Part shown: one piece after another, positions 3,703 through 5,872 of the stretch | How positions within the stretch are numbered: position 1 is the stretch's first letter | How the letters are laid out: every line of letters begins with the position of its first letter | Source: Alphaproteobacteria bacterium | GTDB lineage: Bacteria; Pseudomonadota; Alphaproteobacteria; JAEULC01 | Direction of reading: 5' to 3' | Length of the DNA stretch: 5,872 nucleotides | Assembly: GCA_020851015.1 (NCBI GenBank) | Contig: JADZDN010000399.1 | Span: 1 to 5,872, forward strand | The notes under the pieces: model-generated | Told to the model about the DNA's origin: nothing | Databases searched by the model: none | The model's input: the letters and a program-made list of their open reading frames with translations, nothing else | Made by a program: the position numbers and the translations under genes

Positions 3703-5721
3703 TCGCTCGCCGCCCGAGGGATCGCTGGCCGCAGCTTGCTTGGGCTCCGGCAGTTTCATCGCCGCCGCCAGGTTGGGGTAGGGCGCCGTCTTGTGCGGGA
3801 TCGCCATCGCCTCGACGAAATGCTCCTGGAAGCGCGGCTCGACCGCGGTCTCGACCTTCTCGACGCGGCGCACGACCGCCTCGATCTCCGCCCGCGCGCC
3901 GCGGTTGACGAGCGCGATGCGCGCGCCGGTGCCGGCGGCATTGCCGGCGGCCGAGACCTTGCGCAGCGGGCAGTCCGGGATCATGCCCAGCACCATGGCA
4001 TAGGCCGTGTCGATATGGCTGCCGAAGGCGCCGGCCAGCACGATGCGGTCGACCTGCTCGACGCCGTAGCGGTCCATCAGCAGCTTTGCGCCGGCATAGA
4101 GCGCGGCCTTGGCGAGCTGGATCGCGCGCACGTCGTTCTGCGTGACGCGGATCGCCGGCTCGCCGTCGAGGATCAAGTAGGAAAAAGTGCGGCCGTCGGA
4201 CTGGATGCGGCGCGAACGCGCGGCCATTCCGCCATCGATCACCCCGTCCTGGGTCAGGATGCCGCTGAGATACAGTTCGGCGATCGCCTCGATGATGCCC
4301 GAGCCGCAGATGCCGGTGACGCCCGTAGTCTCGGTCGCCGCCGCGAAGCCTGGATCGTCCGACCACAAATCGCAGCCGATCACCTTGTATTTCGGCTCCA
4401 GCGTTTCGCGGTCGATGCGCAGGCGCTCGATCGCGCCCGGCGCGGCGCGCTGGCCCGAGGAGACCTGGGCGCCTTCGAAGGCGGGGCCGGTGGGGCTGGA
4501 GGCGGCCAGCAGCCGGTTCTTGTTGCCCAGCACGATCTCGGCATTGGTGCCGACGTCGACCATCAGCATCAGCTCGTCGCTGGTCTGCGGCGATTCCGAC
4601 AGGATCACGCCGGCCGTATCCGCGCCGACATGGCCGGCGATGCAGGGCAGCACGTAGACCCGCGCGCCCGGATGCAGATGCAGGCCCAGCTCGCCCGCGC
4701 GCATGGTAACGGATCGATCGACCGCCAGCGCGAAGGGCGCGCCGCCCAATTCGGTCGGGTCGATGCCCAGGAACAGGTGGTGCATGATCGGGTTGCCGAC
4801 CACGGTCATCTCGACAATGTCCGCGGGCTCGATGCCGGCCGCCTTCGCCACCTCGATGGCTAGGCCGTCCACCGCCTCGCGCACGACCTGGGTCATCTCG
4901 GCGTCGCCGCCCGGGTTCATCATCACGTAGCTGACCCGGCTCATCAGGTCCTCGCCGAACCGGATCTGCGGGTTCATCACGCCCGAGGCCGCGACGACAT
5001 TGCCGGTGTGCAGGTCGCACAGATGCGCGGCGATGGTGGTCGAGCCGATGTCGACCGCGAGGCCATAGATCTGGTCGTGGAACTCCGGCCAGACCGCGAC
5101 GATCGTGCCGCCGCGCGCGCCGGGCACTGCCTCGCGCACCGCGACGGTGATCTTCCACTTGCCCTGGCGCAGCGCCTTCTGCAGCGCGTGCAGCACGTGA
5201 AGGTCGCAGTCCAGCCCGCGCAAATCCCACTGCGCCTCCAGCGCCTGCTCGACGCGGCGCAGGTCGCCTGAAGGATCGTGCATGTCCGGCTCGGCGACCT
5301 CGATGTAGTGCAGCGTGACCACGGGATCGACCAGCACCTTGCGCGCCTCGGCGCGCTTGCGGACGATCTGGCGATGCACCTGGCTGTCCGGCGGCACGTC
5401 GATGACCGCGTCGCCCAGCAGCTTCGCGCAGCAGGACAGGCGGCGGCTCTCGGCGAGGTTCTTCTTGGCGGCATAGGCCCGTTCCTCGGCCGCGACGGGG
5501 CTCAGGTGGTCGACGCGCGAGGTGAGGGCGAACTTGGCGAACGCGCCCTCGCTGACCGTCACCTGGCAGCGCCCGCAGATCGACCGCCCGCCGCACACCG
5601 AGTCGATGTCCACGCCCAGCCGCCGCGCGGCCGTGAGCACCGGCGTGCCGACGGGAAAGCGCCCGCGCTTGCCGGAGGGGGTGAAGACGACCAGGGCGTC
5701 GGATGTCGACGTATCGTTCAT
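3682..5721 (-). CDS. RACo-like ATP-dependent reductive activator of corrinoid proteins (ferredoxin-ASKHA, DUF4445)
   Basis: Proteins of this family restore cob(II)alamin to active cob(I)alamin in corrinoid methyl-transfer proteins, spending ATP and taking electrons through a [2Fe-2S] cluster; they act in the cytosol. From ATG at 5721 the product has 679 residues. An amino-terminal ferredoxin-like domain (about 9-109) has cluster ligands Cys43, Cys49, Cys52 and probably Cys97 (RLSC), in C-x5-C-x2-C spacing. A linker and middle domain follow. The ASKHA ATPase region starts near 218 and shows VDIGSTT (Asp224), NPQIRFGEDLMSRV, VDVGTNAE (Asp389), GICGSGIIEAI and IVLAGAFGS (560-568). The length is somewhat above the usual 600-650 because of a carboxyl tail ending in six arginines. 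The start has only a weak GGTGG-type ribosome site. An in-frame GTG at 5733 would add four residues but falls inside the adjacent repeat. Expected methyltransferase and corrinoid partners would lie beyond the right edge. The family is firm; the substrate system is unknown. Confidence 0.93.
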   Translation of the reverse strand: MNDTSTSDALVVFTPSGKRGRFPVGTPVLTAARRLGVDIDSVCGGRSICGRCQVTVSEGAFAKFALTSRVDHLSPVAAEERAYAAKKNLAESRRLSCCAKLLGDAVIDVPPDSQVHRQIVRKRAEARKVLVDPVVTLHYIEVAEPDMHDPSGDLRRVEQALEAQWDLRGLDCDLHVLHALQKALRQGKWKITVAVREAVPGARGGTIVAVWPEFHDQIYGLAVDIGSTTIAAHLCDLHTGNVVAASGVMNPQIRFGEDLMSRVSYVMMNPGGDAEMTQVVREAVDGLAIEVAKAAGIEPADIVEMTVVGNPIMHHLFLGIDPTELGGAPFALAVDRSVTMRAGELGLHLHPGARVYVLPCIAGHVGADTAGVILSESPQTSDELMLMVDVGTNAEIVLGNKNRLLAASSPTGPAFEGAQVSSGQRAAPGAIERLRIDRETLEPKYKVIGCDLWSDDPGFAAATETTGVTGICGSGIIEAIAELYLSGILTQDGVIDGGMAARSRRIQSDGRTFSYLILDGEPAIRVTQNDVRAIQLAKAALYAGAKLLMDRYGVEQVDRIVLAGAFGSHIDTAYAMVLGMIPDCPLRKVSAAGNAAGTGARIALVNRGARAEIEAVVRRVEKVETAVEPRFQEHFVEAMAIPHKTAPYPNLAAAMKLPEPKQAAASDPSGGERRRRRRG

Positions 5722-5730
5722 CGCGCTGGC

Positions 5731-5872
5731 CACCCGGCGCGGGTGCGCCGGCCCTCACCCTCCCGGCGCGGCCGCGCCGGGCCCCTCCCTCTCCCAGCTT
5801 CGCTGGGCGAGGGGCCTTTAAACCTCGCCCGCCGCAGGCGGGAGAGGGTGGAGAGCGAAGGCGAGCCGGGTG
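5731..5872. repeat. Palindrome-rich intergenic repeat element, runs to the window edge
   Basis: This gene-free stretch resembles the CCCTCACCCTC / GAGAGGGTGGAG type of intergenic repeat common in proteobacterial genomes. It contains a perfect 20-base GC palindrome (5762-5781), a hairpin at 5793-5807 enclosed by a seven-base stem (5780-5786 with 5810-5816), and a hairpin at 5828-5842. The ends match as inverted repeats: CACCCGGC at 5731-5738 with GCCGGGTG at 5865-5872, and CACCCTC with GAGGGTG at 5844-5850. The unit may be about 142 bases or may continue past the edge. It separates the ATPase start from any upstream promoter, so it would be transcribed as part of the leader. Confidence 0.7.

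Noticed and set aside
3448..4863. 471-codon open frame on the plus strand
   Set aside because: It overlaps the end of the CxxxC gene in another frame and then runs antisense to the ATPase. There is no ribosome site or domain.
2450..5758. 1102-codon open frame on the minus strand
   Set aside because: It shares a strand but not a frame with the clearly recognisable ATPase and also runs antisense to both small exported genes. Its Arg/Gly/Ala-rich product has no domain.
1..5872. CRISPR array, tRNA or rRNA gene, transposase or phage genes
   Set aside because: I saw no regularly spaced direct repeats of CRISPR type, no tRNA-like cloverleaf or rRNA sequence, and no transposase or integrase motifs. 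The only repeats are the coding LNF units and the intergenic palindromic element.

Overview
The window is a G+C-rich chromosomal segment. Its codon choice, ArgC sequence, small exported proteins and intergenic repeat style suggest an alphaproteobacterium, perhaps of the Rhodospirillales group. That placement is an inference from style, because the window holds no rRNA or other marker. The G+C content creates very long spurious open frames on both strands. I chose genes by recognisable protein sequence, ribosome binding sites, signal peptides and non-overlapping layout.

Layout, left to right. Bases 1-197 hold nothing I can recognise. A leftward block follows in transcription order: a small exported protein (2338 to 1898), argC (1868 to 816) starting 29 bases later, and, after a hairpin and a 125-base gap, a second exported-type protein (690 to 198) that appears frameshifted. 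At 2537-3046 and 3242-3676 lie two rightward genes for small, low-complexity, exported proteins. The first carries four copies of a Gly/Ser-Leu-Asn-Phe motif. The second carries a duplicated C-x3-C-x-NNL-x-P motif. A terminator-like hairpin separates them. Converging on the second, with five bases between the stop codons, is a leftward gene (5721 to 3682) for an iron-sulfur ASKHA-family ATPase of the RACo/DUF4445 type. From 5731 to the right edge there is a palindrome-rich intergenic repeat that abuts the ATPase start.

Functions. ArgC gives arginine biosynthesis (step 3). The RACo-like protein would use ATP and a [2Fe-2S] cluster to re-reduce inactivated corrinoid proteins in methyl-transfer systems. 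Its expected partners (corrinoid protein, MttB-type or methyltetrahydrofolate methyltransferases) are not in the window. The four small exported proteins have no function I can assign.

The best candidates for something undescribed are the two adjacent repeat-bearing exported proteins at 2537-3676. They share a TNNL tetrapeptide, NPGD/KPGD turns and an ARK carboxyl end, and the first contains a segment matching the LLLPAVQKVREAA signature of planctomycete DUF1559 proteins. This is a lead, not a demonstrated system.
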